Of a stretch of 48,008 nucleotides of DNA, positions 20,135 through 30,300 are shown one piece after another. The first letter of the stretch is position 1. Each line of letters begins with the position of its first letter. The DNA comes from Alistipes sp. (GTDB taxonomy: Bacteria; Bacteroidota; Bacteroidia; Bacteroidales; Rikenellaceae), in NCBI GenBank assembly GCA_022767745.1, contig JALENN010000004.1:1-48008 (forward strand), in the 5' to 3' direction. Both the position numbers and the translations under genes were made by a program. The notes beneath the pieces were generated by a model, which was not told the DNA's origin, did not search any database, and saw nothing but the letters and a program-made list of their open reading frames with translations.

Positions 20135-21208
20135 TTATCTGCCGCCCAGCGTCACGCTCTCGGGATACTGCATCGTCACGCAGTGCAGCGACCCGTGCTG
20201 GCGTATCAGCACACGGCAGTCGATGCCCACGACCTCGCGGTCGGGAAACGCCTGCCGCAACACCCCGGCGGCGACGGCATCACGCTCCGCATCGCCGTAG
20301 AAGGGCATCAGCACCGCACCGTTCATGACGAGGAAGTTGGCATACGTCGCCGGCAAACGCTCGCCGTCGTAATATGCCGGTGCAGCCATAGGCAGCGGCA
20401 GCAGACGGTAGGCACGGCCGTCGGCCGTACGCAACGCGCCCAGCTCGCGCTCCATGGCGGCAAGCCCCTCGTAGTCGGGATCTGAAGTATCGTCGCAGCG
20501 CACATACACGATCGTATCGTCGGGGCACAGGCGCGCCAGCGTGTCGATATGGCCGTCGGTATCGTCACCCGTAAGGTCGCCGTGGTCCAACCACAGCACC
20601 CGCTCGGCCCCCAGCCGCCCGCGCAGCATCGCCTCGGCCTCCTCCTTCGTGCGGTAGCCGTTGCGGTTCGGGGCAAAGAGACAGCACGACGTGGTGAGGA
20701 TCGTGCCGCGGCCGTCCGACTCGATCGACCCGCCCTCCAACACCGTATCCATATCGTCCTCGTACGTCGCCCCGCCCGTCATGCCGGCCGTAGCCAGCAT
20801 TCTGTTGATGGCATTGTCACGCCCGGCGGCGAACTTCGCCCCCCAGCCGTTGAAACGGAAGTCGTGCAGCACGCATCCCGCATCGCCATCGATCGTGGTG
20901 ATGAAGGCGTGGTCGCGCGCCCACGTGTCGTCGGTCGGCGCCTCGAACAGGACGGCACCGCGTCCGCCGTCGCTGCGCATCGCCACACCGGCACGGCGCA
21001 ACTGCTCCTCCGTCGCACGCACGTCGCGCGTGACGACAAGCAGGTCGCTGCGCACGGCCACAGCCCGCGCTATGGCAAGGAAACATTCGTACGCCTCGTC
21101 GAGATATGGCGCCCAATCGGTATCGGCGTGCGGCCACGTCAGCTGCACGAAGCTCTGCGGCTCCCATTCGGCCGGAAGGCGGCGGCCGGGATGTGTGTTA
21201 TGGTTCAT
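20135..21208 (-). CDS. aguA: agmatine deiminase
   Basis: AguA converts agmatine to N-carbamoylputrescine. The 357-residue pentein-fold protein begins with PAEWEPQSFVQLTWPHADTDW, the family N-terminus. It has DTWARDHAFI, FNGWGAKF, EGGSIESDG and GHIDTLARL, which carry the substrate-binding Asp, Glu and His. The nucleophile Cys is near the C-terminus in GSLHCVTMQYPE. Its product feeds aguB directly downstream. The arginine decarboxylase that supplies agmatine is not in the window. Confidence 0.96.
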   Translation of the reverse strand: MNHNTHPGRRLPAEWEPQSFVQLTWPHADTDWAPYLDEAYECFLAIARAVAVRSDLLVVTRDVRATEEQLRRAGVAMRSDGGRGAVLFEAPTDDTWARDHAFITTIDGDAGCVLHDFRFNGWGAKFAAGRDNAINRMLATAGMTGGATYEDDMDTVLEGGSIESDGRGTILTTSCCLFAPNRNGYRTKEEAEAMLRGRLGAERVLWLDHGDLTGDDTDGHIDTLARLCPDDTIVYVRCDDTSDPDYEGLAAMERELGALRTADGRAYRLLPLPMAAPAYYDGERLPATYANFLVMNGAVLMPFYGDAERDAVAAGVLRQAFPDREVVGIDCRVLIRQHGSLHCVTMQYPESVTLGGR

Positions 21209-21389
21209 ATCGCCTGTTTTATGCCGCTAAAGGTACGGATTTTCTCGCTACCGCGCAAGAGGGCCGCCACACGTGCGGCAGCCGCTGTAACACAATCGTC
21301 ATGGGTGTGAAATTCCATCGTTACACGTGCGACATTTTCCCGTAACATCACTTAGCCACCTTTGCGGCGGAAAACAAGCGAAAAAACAG

Positions 21390-24062
21390 ATGACTATCGG
21401 AAAAACTATTCTCACCCTGCTGCTGACGCTCACGGCAACGATCGCCTCGGCAGCCACGTTCAAGGGAATCGTCGTAGACAAAAGCAATTCACAACCGCTC
21501 ATAGGCGTCGCCGTCGTCGTCGACGGCACCACGCGCGGAACATCGACCGATGCCGACGGCCGCTTCGAGCTTCCGCTCGAGAAGGGCCGCTACCGCATCG
21601 TGGTATCGTACATATCGTACGTAACGCGCCAGATCGACATTGAGGTGACCGACCCGATGGCCGAGATGCGCATCGAGATGGAGCCCGAAAGCCAGGAACT
21701 CTCGGCCGTGACGGTCAAGACGCGCAAGAATCTCGAGTCGGAGCGCATCCTGCAGCGCGAGCGCATGGCCTCGGAGATCGCCGTCGAGAACATGGGCGCC
21801 AAGGAGATGGCCCTCAAGGGTATCTCTAACGTGCAGGAGGGAGTGAAGAAGCTAACCGGAATATCCATCGCCTCGTCGGGCCAGCTCGTCGTGCGCGGCC
21901 TGGGCGACCGTTACAGCATAACCACCCTCAACGGCCAGCCCATCGCCTCGCCCAACCCCGACAACAAGCTCATACCGCTCGACATATTCCCATCGTCGAC
22001 CGTAAAGAACATCACCGTAAGCAAGGTCTACGAGGCCTCGTCATACGCCGACTACTCGGGCGCACACATCAACATCGACACCAAGGACAACATGGGCGAC
22101 GACTTCTTCACCGTCGACTTCCACACGGGCGGCCGCGCCAACACGCTGGGGCGTGACTTCTACCGCATGGACCACCGCTCGCTCTTCACGCAGCCCGCGG
22201 TCGATCCCGCAGCCCTGACCATGGAGAAGCAGGACTTCCGCGACTACGTCACCACGAAGGATATCTTCGACACCGACTTCTCGGTCGACAAGCATACGGC
22301 ACTGCCCGAACTGGGCGGCAACATAGGCTTCGGCCGCAACATCGCGGTCGGCAACCAGACGCTCGGCATCCTCGCCGCCGCGGGTGTCAGCAACGAGCTG
22401 CAGCGCATGACGGACGCCACCTACCGCCAGCTCGAGGCCACGGGTACCATCACCGACGACTACACCTACGACAGCTACGAGGCGAGCCTCAAGATCGCCG
22501 CGCTGGGAAGCCTCTCACTCTCGCTGCACGAGCGCGACCGCATCAACTACACCTTCTTCTACGCCCGCAACGCCTCGGACACCTACATGCGCCGCGAGGG
22601 ATTCGACCAGGAGGGACACGACCTGACGGGCAGCCACGACGTGATGCACGTCTACACGCTCATGACCAACCAGCTCAGCGGTACGCACCATCTGGGCGAG
22701 CGCTGGAGCCTGCGCTGGAGCGGATCATACACCTCGACCTCGTCTGACGAGCCCGACCGCCGCCAGGTGATGTTCATACGCCGCGCCGACGGCACGCTCG
22801 ACCTCTTCCGCCTCAACCAGCAGGAGACCATGCGTTACTTCGGCACGCTCGACGAGGACGAGTGGAACGGACACCTGGCCGCCGATTTCTCGTTCGGCCG
22901 CCACACCCTGACCTTCGGCGCCGCCGTCAAGGACAAGGGCCGCGACTATGCCGGTACGCGATTCTACTACGACCTCTCGTCGATAAACCCCGCCATCGAC
23001 GACATATACGACACCGACGGCTACCTCAACTTCGACAACGTGGCCAACGGCTCGCTCGTAATCGACCGCCAGCGCAACCCCAAGGACAGCTACCAGGCCG
23101 GCAATACGATCTACGCCGGGTACTTCTCGCTCGGACTGCGCCCCAGCGACATGCTCCTCATCGACCTGGGCCTGCGCTACGAGGCCTCGCGCCAGTGGGT
23201 CGACTACTACAACGACCAGAGTATGGCCGAGCGCCGCGACCTCAACAAGAACGACCTCTTCCCCGCGCTGAACGTGAAATACGACCTCAACGACACGCAG
23301 CAGCTGCGTCTGGCCGTGTCGCGCACCATAACGCGCCCGTCGTTCATCGAGATGGCCCCGTTCCTCTACCAGGAGTCGTACGGTTCGGCCCAGCTGCGAG
23401 GTAACGCCGAGCTGCAGAACAGCTACAACTACAACGTCGACCTGCGTTACGAGCTGCTCAACGACAAGGGCGACATGATCTCGGCCACGGCCTACTACAA
23501 GTTCCTCGACGAGCCCATCGAGCGCGTGCAGATGCTCTCGGGCGGTGCCGCCGTGCACACCTTCCGCAACGCCGACAACGGTATGGCCGCAGGTATCGAG
23601 ATCGAGCTGCGCAAGACCATCACCGACTGCCTCCGCGCCGGTGTCAACGGAACATACATGTACACCAACGTCAAGCTCCCCGACGGCGGCGCATACACCA
23701 ACAAGGAGCGTGCCCTGCAGGGTGCGTCTCCCTACCTGGTAAACGCCGACATCACATGGTCGCCGCGCCTGGGCGACGACAACCAGCTCAACCTCGCCCT
23801 GCTCTACAACCTTCAGGGTCCGCGCATCCACGCCGTGGGTATCTCGGGTCTGGGCGACATCACGCAGCGCCCCGTACACACGCTCGACATGGCGGCCTCG
23901 TACCGCTTCGGCACCCGCACCGAGGTCAAGCTCCAGCTCACCGACCTGCTCAACCGCCCCATGATCTTCGAGCAGGACGTGCCCCTGATGAACAAGTCGA
24001 TCGAGGTGGAGCGCTACCGCGCCGGACTGGGCTTCGAGATAGGCGTGGCACTCAAGTTCTGA
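21390..24062 (+). CDS. TonB-dependent outer-membrane receptor with carboxypeptidase-like N-terminal domain
   Basis: The 890-residue protein has a signal peptide (MTIGKTILTLLLTLTATIASA), then a CarboxypepD_reg-like beta-sandwich (about 22-105, FKGIVVDKSNSQPLIGVAVVVDG). A plug domain follows with IASSGQLVVRGLGDRYSITTLNG, and then a large 22-strand type barrel ending in the terminal Phe (GVALKF). It resembles the OmpA-like/TonB receptor group with CarboxypepD_reg rather than a SusC, since no SusD gene follows. The next gene, 57 nt downstream, is a beta-helix lipoprotein, a likely partner. The substrate is unknown. The start at 21390 begins the signal peptide; the in-frame GTG/ATG upstream overlaps promoter-like sequence. 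Confidence 0.9.
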   Translation: MTIGKTILTLLLTLTATIASAATFKGIVVDKSNSQPLIGVAVVVDGTTRGTSTDADGRFELPLEKGRYRIVVSYISYVTRQIDIEVTDPMAEMRIEMEPESQELSAVTVKTRKNLESERILQRERMASEIAVENMGAKEMALKGISNVQEGVKKLTGISIASSGQLVVRGLGDRYSITTLNGQPIASPNPDNKLIPLDIFPSSTVKNITVSKVYEASSYADYSGAHINIDTKDNMGDDFFTVDFHTGGRANTLGRDFYRMDHRSLFTQPAVDPAALTMEKQDFRDYVTTKDIFDTDFSVDKHTALPELGGNIGFGRNIAVGNQTLGILAAAGVSNELQRMTDATYRQLEATGTITDDYTYDSYEASLKIAALGSLSLSLHERDRINYTFFYARNASDTYMRREGFDQEGHDLTGSHDVMHVYTLMTNQLSGTHHLGERWSLRWSGSYTSTSSDEPDRRQVMFIRRADGTLDLFRLNQQETMRYFGTLDEDEWNGHLAADFSFGRHTLTFGAAVKDKGRDYAGTRFYYDLSSINPAIDDIYDTDGYLNFDNVANGSLVIDRQRNPKDSYQAGNTIYAGYFSLGLRPSDMLLIDLGLRYEASRQWVDYYNDQSMAERRDLNKNDLFPALNVKYDLNDTQQLRLAVSRTITRPSFIEMAPFLYQESYGSAQLRGNAELQNSYNYNVDLRYELLNDKGDMISATAYYKFLDEPIERVQMLSGGAAVHTFRNADNGMAAGIEIELRKTITDCLRAGVNGTYMYTNVKLPDGGAYTNKERALQGASPYLVNADITWSPRLGDDNQLNLALLYNLQGPRIHAVGISGLGDITQRPVHTLDMAASYRFGTRTEVKLQLTDLLNRPMIFEQDVPLMNKSIEVERYRAGLGFEIGVALKF

Positions 24063-24119
24063 CACAACCGAAACATCACAGGACAAACAAGATAAGAAAC
24101 CAATTCATTTTTTGTACAG

Positions 24120-25343
24120 ATGAAAAGTCAATTCAAATTCCTGACCGCAGCCGTCATCGCCTCAATGGCATTCGCAACGGCCTGCAACGACAACACGAAC
24201 GACGACAAGGGTGACGGCTCGCTCAAGGGCGAGATTCCTACCGGCACCACCCTCACGGGTAACATCGAAAACAACGTGACGCTCACCTCGGGCAGCAGCT
24301 ACAAGCTCAGCGGAGGCCTGCACGTCAAGGCCGGCAACACGCTCACCATACAGCCGAGCGTAGTCATCGAGGCCATCGACGACGACGCAGCCGACTACCT
24401 CCTCATCGAGCAGGGTGCCAAGATCGACGCCCAGGGTACGGCATCGAACCCCATCGTCATGACCAGCGAGCTGAAGAAGACCGGTGCATGGGGCGGTATC
24501 CACATCTGCGGCCGCGCCCACACCAATGCCGGCACGGGCGTACTCTCTGAGATAGGCAACGCCCCCTACGGCGGCAGCGACGACACCGACAACTCGGGTA
24601 CGCTGCGCTACATACGCCTCGAGTACACGGGCTTTGCCCTGGACGAGGAGCACGAGGCCAACGGCATCTCGTTCTACGGCGTGGGTAACGGCACCACGGT
24701 AGAGTACATACAGGCCTACAAGGGTTCTGACGACGGCTTCGAGTTCTTCGGCGGCTCGGTAAACGTAAAGCACATGGTCGTTACCGACTGCACCGACGAC
24801 TCGTTCGACTGGACCGAGGGCTGGAACGGCAAGGGACAGTTCCTCGTGGCATACCAGTCGGGTGCCGAGACGTGCGACTGCCTTATGGAGTGCGACAACA
24901 ACGACAAGAACAACGGCGCAACGCCCGTATCGCACCCCGTACTCTCGAACCTCACGCTCGTAGGTGACGGCTCGGCCGACAACACGCGCGGCATACGTCT
25001 GCGCGCCGGTACGCAGGCCGAGATCTACAACGCCATCATCACGGGCAAGGCCAACTGCCTGACCGTCGAGACCGAGATGACCGAGAACGCGCTCAAGGAG
25101 GGCGTGTCGAAGCTCCAGAACATAGCAATGAGCTCGGCCCTCAGCTCGAAAGAGGGTATCTATACCCCCGAGATGTTCGCCGCCGCTACCGGCAACTCGA
25201 CCGACTATGTCAACACGCTCACCGACGACTACGTAGGTACCATCGCCGGCGGCGCAACCCCCGACGACAGCTTCTTCACGAGCGCCGACTACAAGGGTGC
25301 CGTGAGCGCCGACAGCGACTGGACCGCAGGCTGGACGCTGTAA
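24120..25343 (+). CDS. beta-helix lipoprotein, partner of TonB receptor
   Basis: The 407-residue product has a lipobox (MAFATAC, Cys22) followed by acidic NDNTNDDKGD, resembling the surface-export signal of Bacteroidota lipoproteins. The body has repeated short beta-strand units such as GGLHVKAGNTLTIQPSVVIEA and DYLLIEQGAKIDAQGTASNPIVMTS, typical of right-handed parallel beta-helices. A stretch GGSDDTDNSGTLRYIRLEYTGF follows. Three Cys (CDCLMEC) sit near residue 260-265. It follows the TonB receptor on the same strand with no terminator between. It may bind a ligand for the receptor; that is inference. Confidence 0.8.
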   Translation: MKSQFKFLTAAVIASMAFATACNDNTNDDKGDGSLKGEIPTGTTLTGNIENNVTLTSGSSYKLSGGLHVKAGNTLTIQPSVVIEAIDDDAADYLLIEQGAKIDAQGTASNPIVMTSELKKTGAWGGIHICGRAHTNAGTGVLSEIGNAPYGGSDDTDNSGTLRYIRLEYTGFALDEEHEANGISFYGVGNGTTVEYIQAYKGSDDGFEFFGGSVNVKHMVVTDCTDDSFDWTEGWNGKGQFLVAYQSGAETCDCLMECDNNDKNNGATPVSHPVLSNLTLVGDGSADNTRGIRLRAGTQAEIYNAIITGKANCLTVETEMTENALKEGVSKLQNIAMSSALSSKEGIYTPEMFAAATGNSTDYVNTLTDDYVGTIAGGATPDDSFFTSADYKGAVSADSDWTAGWTL

Positions 25344-25369
25344 TCCGACACGACGGACGTATATTGCAT

Positions 25370-25399
25370 GGAGAGGCCCCGACGGGGCCTCTCCCTTTT
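25370..25399 (+). terminator. terminator of the TonB receptor operon
   Basis: GGAGAGGCCCC and GGGGCCTCTCC pair with a short loop and are followed by CTTTTG. Confidence 0.88.
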
Positions 25400-25451
25400 G
25401 CATGCAGGCGCCAAATCGGCTTGGCACGGCTTCGGCGATCGATTTTTTTCG

Positions 25452-25459
25452 TAAATTTG
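25452..25459 (+). promoter_or_regulatory. -7 box of nitroreductase gene
   Basis: TAAATTTG, a full TAnnTTTG match, 77 nt upstream of the start codon; the -33 element is weak. Confidence 0.5.
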
Positions 25460-25536
25460 CACAAACGGGCCTCCGGCGGCAATCGGCTTCGGCGGAGCGC
25501 ACCGCACTATCAGCAAACAGATAACACGATACGACC

Positions 25537-26064
25537 ATGGAACTCAAAACGATTCTCGACCACAGGCGCAGCACGCGCAAATTCCTGCCCCGCAAGGTGG
25601 AGCACGACAAACTGCAACGCATAATCGACATGGCGCTACAGGCGCCCTCGTCGCGCAACAGCCGCTCGACGCGCCTGCTCGTGGTGGAGCAGCCCGAGCT
25701 GCTCGAGAAGATCGCCGCCATGCGCGACTACGGCTCGGCATTCGTTTCGGGAGCCCCCGCCGCCATCCTCGTCATGGGTGACCGCCGCGCCACCGACCTC
25801 TGGATCGACAACTGCGCCATCACGGCCACGGTCATGCAGCTGGCCGTCGTCGACGAGGGGCTGGCCTCGTGCTGGGTGCATGTCAACGGGCGCCCCTGCC
25901 TCGTAAAGGAGCCCGACGGCGAGCAGGCCGACGAGTACCTGCGCAAGATTCTCCCCATACCCGAGCACTACGGCATACTCTGCGCCATAGCCCTCGGCTA
26001 CTCCGACTTCACCCCCGCGCCGCTGCCCCCATACGAGGGCGAGGAGCGCGTCAAGTGGCTCTAA
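25537..26064 (+). CDS. nitroreductase family protein
   Basis: This is an FMN-dependent NAD(P)H oxidoreductase of 175 residues. It has the N-terminal FMN phosphate-binding signature RRSTRKFLPRKV and PSSRNSRSTRLLVV. A central IDNCAITATVMQLAVVDEGLASCWVHV segment is typical, followed by the C-terminal IALGYSD. The length is normal for the small members. It stands alone between two terminators. The substrate cannot be inferred. Confidence 0.9.
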   Translation: MELKTILDHRRSTRKFLPRKVEHDKLQRIIDMALQAPSSRNSRSTRLLVVEQPELLEKIAAMRDYGSAFVSGAPAAILVMGDRRATDLWIDNCAITATVMQLAVVDEGLASCWVHVNGRPCLVKEPDGEQADEYLRKILPIPEHYGILCAIALGYSDFTPAPLPPYEGEERVKWL

Positions 26065-26084
26065 ACGCGAGCCGCGCACAAGAC

Positions 26085-26122
26085 AACGCCCCCGGCCTTG
26101 CTCAAGGCCGGGGGCGTTCTGT
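26085..26122. terminator. bidirectional terminator
   Basis: AACGCCCCCGGCCTTG and its complement form a 14-15 bp stem with a 4-nt loop between the nitroreductase and the convergent TolC-like gene; the T tail is short. Confidence 0.75.
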
Positions 26123-26140
26123 CATACCGGGGCCGCCGCG

Positions 26141-27313
26141 TTACAGATCGTTGCGGAAGATCTGCGCCAGCGTACGGTAGTAGCCGTTCTCGATACCGAC
26201 ATATGCCAGCATGTTGGAATATATGCCGTCGGCCTCGACGTAGTACTCGATGACAGACAGCTCGCCGCTCTCGACGGCACGGCGCAGCAGGTCGAGCGTC
26301 GTGCGCATCAGCTGCAGGTCGTAGGTGCGCATCGTCGCCGACGACTGCTCCAATTCGTTGTAGAGCGAACGTACGCGCGCCTCGGTCTGCGCCTTCACAT
26401 CCTCGGTACGCAGCTGCGAGGCGGCATAGCGGGCCTTCGCCGCACCCGACTTGTGGCGTGCCGAGAATATCGGGAACGACGCCCCCACGAGGAAGCCGTT
26501 CACCGCCTCGTCCATGTCGGTATTGCGGCGGTATCCCACCTCGAGCTTGGGCAGCCAGTTCTGGGCGTTCACCTTCACCTGCTGCTCGGCCGCCAGCTCG
26601 TCGGCCTGCGACACCTGAATCTCCAGCTCGTCGGCGAGCATCTTCTCGCGGAACTCGTCGAAACTGCCCACCGACGGCATTACGGGATAGTCGGCCCCGT
26701 CGAGCGAGACACTCTCGTCGCCGTTCATCGCACGCAGCGACTCCATCACCGTGGTGCGGGCCGTGGCGTTCTGCGCGAGCTCGGCCGCGGCGTTCATGCG
26801 CTCCATGCGGATCTTGTTCACCTCCAGCGCCGTGGCATCGCCCGTCTCGAGACGTCGCTCAAAGAGCGCCAGCAGCTCGTCGGCAGCGGTCATGCGGCGC
26901 TCGAGAAGATCGCGCTCACGCTCCAGACGTATGGCGTCGAAACAGAGCAGCTGCGCCTCAAGCAGCACATCGCGGCGCGCCACGCCGTAGCGTGAGTCGA
27001 TACCCTGCTTCTCGAGACGCCCCGACTTGCGGCGGGCGGCATATAGCGTAGGGAAGTCGAATCCCTGCGAGACGACCAGCTCCGAGCTGGCGATGCCGTC
27101 GGCACCGTGCGCAAAGAAGGGGCTGTACTCGACCGACGGATCCTCGAGGTTGTTCTGTGCGCGCACCTCGCGCACGGCGGCCTCGCTCTCCATGCGCAGC
27201 GCCTCGAGGTTTTTGTTGTTGCGCTCGATCTGCGCCAGGACGCTCTCCACATCCTGTGCGTGCAGGGCGGTCGCCGCGCACAGCGCCGCCAGAAGTATCG
27301 TCATGCGTTTCAT
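26141..27313 (-). CDS. TolC-family outer-membrane factor of metal efflux
   Basis: The 390-residue product has a signal peptide (MKRMTILLAALCAATALHAQ) and two long amphipathic helical halves typical of TolC/CzcC proteins (for example RRMTAADELLALFERRLETGDATALEVNKIRMERM). The LETGDATALEVN segment is a common signature. Its ATG overlaps the stop codon of the RND pump gene (ATGA), which indicates translational coupling. It would form the outer-membrane channel of the CBA efflux system. ATG 27313 is chosen for the signal peptide. Confidence 0.92.
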   Translation of the reverse strand: MKRMTILLAALCAATALHAQDVESVLAQIERNNKNLEALRMESEAAVREVRAQNNLEDPSVEYSPFFAHGADGIASSELVVSQGFDFPTLYAARRKSGRLEKQGIDSRYGVARRDVLLEAQLLCFDAIRLERERDLLERRMTAADELLALFERRLETGDATALEVNKIRMERMNAAAELAQNATARTTVMESLRAMNGDESVSLDGADYPVMPSVGSFDEFREKMLADELEIQVSQADELAAEQQVKVNAQNWLPKLEVGYRRNTDMDEAVNGFLVGASFPIFSARHKSGAAKARYAASQLRTEDVKAQTEARVRSLYNELEQSSATMRTYDLQLMRTTLDLLRRAVESGELSVIEYYVEADGIYSNMLAYVGIENGYYRTLAQIFRNDL

Positions 27314-30300
27314 AGTTCGATCTCGTTTTCGGGTTTCACTCTCTTCTCGCCGCGATGCAGCCATTCGTAGACTATCGGCACGATGAAGGCGTTGAGGAAG
27401 GTCGACGTGAGCAGTCCGCCGAGGATGACCTTCGCCATGGGACTCTGTATCTCGTTGCCGGGCAAATCGCCGCGCAGCGCCAGCGGGATGAGCGCCAGGG
27501 CCGACGTGAGCGCCGTCATGAGGATGGGGTTCAGACGGTCGAGCGAACCGGTGACGATGCTCTCGCGCAGCGACATGCCCTCCTCGCGCAGGTGGTTGTA
27601 GCGGTTTATCAGCAACATGCCGTTACGCGTCGCGATACCGAACAGCGATATAAATCCGATGATGGCCGGGATGCTCACCTCGCCCGTCGTGAGCAGCAGG
27701 GCGAAGACGCCGCCTATAAGCGCCAGCGGCAGGTTGAGCAGCACCACGCCGCTCTGCACGGCGTTGCGGAACTCTACGTACAGAAGCAGGAATATCACCA
27801 CGATACTCATGAGCGACGTCAGCAGCAGCGTGCGGCTGGCCGCCTGCTCGCTCTCGAACTGGCCGCCGTACTCGATATGGTAGCCCTCGGGCAGCGTGAT
27901 CTGCGCATCCACACGCTCGCGGATGTCGTTCACGACGCTGCGCAGGTCGCGGCCGCTCGTGTTGGCCGAGATGACGATCTTGCGCTTCACGTTCTCGCGG
28001 TTGATGGTGTTGGGGCCCGACGACGACACCACGTCGGCCACATACGACAGCGGCACCTTGTTGCCGTCGGCGTCGTCGATCATCAGGTCGCGTATGCGCT
28101 CCATCGTACCGCGGTTCTGCTCGGCGGCACGCACCACGAGGTTGAACGTACGTCCCTGCTCGTATACCTGCGACACCGTCTCGCCCGCCATGTTGACCGC
28201 GACGAACTCGTTGAAGGCCGACAGGGGTATGCCGTAGCGCGCCAGCATCTCGCGCTTGGGCACGATCTTCAGCTCGGGGCGCTCGATCTGCTGCTCGACA
28301 TTAAGGTCGGCGATGCCCTCGACGTCGGCTATGGCCTCCTTGATGCGGTTGCCTATCGCGAACATCTCGTTCAGGTCGTCACCGAAGAGTTTTATGGCGA
28401 TGCTCGCCTGCGTACCGCTCAGCATGGCGTCGATGCGGTGGCTGATTGGCTGCCCGATCTCGATGTTGGCCCCGACGATGGTCGAGAGCTTCTCGCGCAC
28501 CTCGGCCAGCAACTCGGCATGCGACCTCTCGCCCAGCGTGAAGGGGGCCTCGATCTCCGAGACGTTGACACCCAGCGCGTGCTCGTCCAGCTCGGCGCGG
28601 CCCGTCTTGCGGGCCACGGTCTCGATCTCGGGTATCGAGAGCAGCAGCTCCTCGGCCTGACGCCCTATGCGGTCCGATTCCTCGAGCGAGATGCCGGGCA
28701 GCGAACTTACGTTGACGGTGAACGACCCCTCGTTGAACGAAGGCAGGAAGCTGTGGCCCAGCGTGAAGAAGAGCCCCAGCGCCACGAAGAAGAGCACGGC
28801 CGTCGCCCCCACCACCGTACGCTTGTGGTGCAGCGCCCACTCCAGCACCACGCGGTAGTAGCGCCTGAGCCATACGGCCACGAAAGCCTCCTTGGGCATG
28901 CCGCCGTCCCTGTCGCCGCCCAGCAGGTAGCTGCACAGCACGGGGGTGAGCGTCAGCGCCACCACGGTCGAGGCGAAGAGCGCCACGATGAAGGCTATGC
29001 CGAGGGGTATGAGCATGCGGCCCTCCATTCCCGAGAGGAAGAAGAGCGGCACGAAGCTCACCACGATAATGAGCGTCGAGTTGAGAATAGGCATACGCAC
29101 CTCGCGCGAGGCCTCGAACACCACCTCGGTCACCGACTTGCGCTCGGCCGCAGGCAGAGCGCGCCGCTCGCGCAGGTGTTTCCACACGTTCTCGACGTCG
29201 ACAATGGCATCATCGACAAGCGAACCTATGGCGATGGCCATACCTCCGAGGCTCATCGTATTTAGCGTAAGGCCCATGTAGTGCAGCACGAGGATCGACA
29301 CCAGCAGCGACAGCGGCAGCGTCACCAGCGAGATGAGCGTCGTGCGCACGTTGGCCAGGAAGAGGAAGAGTATGACCACCACGAAGAAGGCTCCCTCGAG
29401 CAGCGAACTCTGCACGTTGTCGATCGAGCTCTCGATGAAGCGCGACTGGCGGAATATGTCGGTCGAAACGTGCACATCCTTCGGCAGGTTCTTCTGCAGG
29501 TCGGCCAGTGCCTCCTCCAGGCGCTGCGTCAGCTCGATGGTACCCGTATTGGGCTGCTTGGTCACGGTCAGCAGCACGGCCTGCTCGCCGCGCTCCGAGG
29601 CAAGGCCCAACTTGGGCTGCTGCGCCCCGACGCGCACGTCGGCGACATCCTCCAGCGTCACCGGCACGCCGTCCACGCGCTTCACCACGGCACGCGCCAT
29701 CTGCCGCACGTCGGTCGTCGAGACCACGCCGCGCACGATGTATTCGTTGCCGTACTCGTATATCACGCCGCCGTTGGTGTTACGGTTCATGTCGCGCGTG
29801 ACGGCCATCACGTCGGCCAGCGTCACGCCGTAGTGCTTCATCCGCTCGGGATGCAGCAGTACCTGATACTCCTTGATGTCACCGCCCAGCACGGCCACCT
29901 GCGCCACGCCGCCCGTCGAAAGCAGGCGCGGACGTATCGTCCAGTCGGCTATCGTACGCAGGTCGAGCATCGAGGTGCTGTCGGCCGTCAGGCCCACGAT
30001 AAGCACCTCGCCCAGAATCGACGACTGTGGCCCGAGCGTCGGGTTGCCCACATTCTCGGGCAGCGTCTCGCCCAGCGTGGCGAGCTTCTCGGATACGATC
30101 TGACGGTCGAGATATATGTCGGTGCCCCAGTCGAACTCGACCCACACCACCGAGAATCCCGTCGTCGACGACGAACGCACGCGGCGCACGCCCGTAGCTC
30201 CGTTGACGGCCGTCTCGATGGGGAATGTCACCAGCTGCTCGACCTCCTCGGCCGCCATGCCGCCCGCCTCGGTCATGACGACCACCGTCGGGGCGTTCAG

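Noticed and set aside
21390..25343. Classical SusC/SusD polysaccharide locus
   Set aside because: No SusD gene or glycoside hydrolase is adjacent; the partner is a beta-helix lipoprotein.
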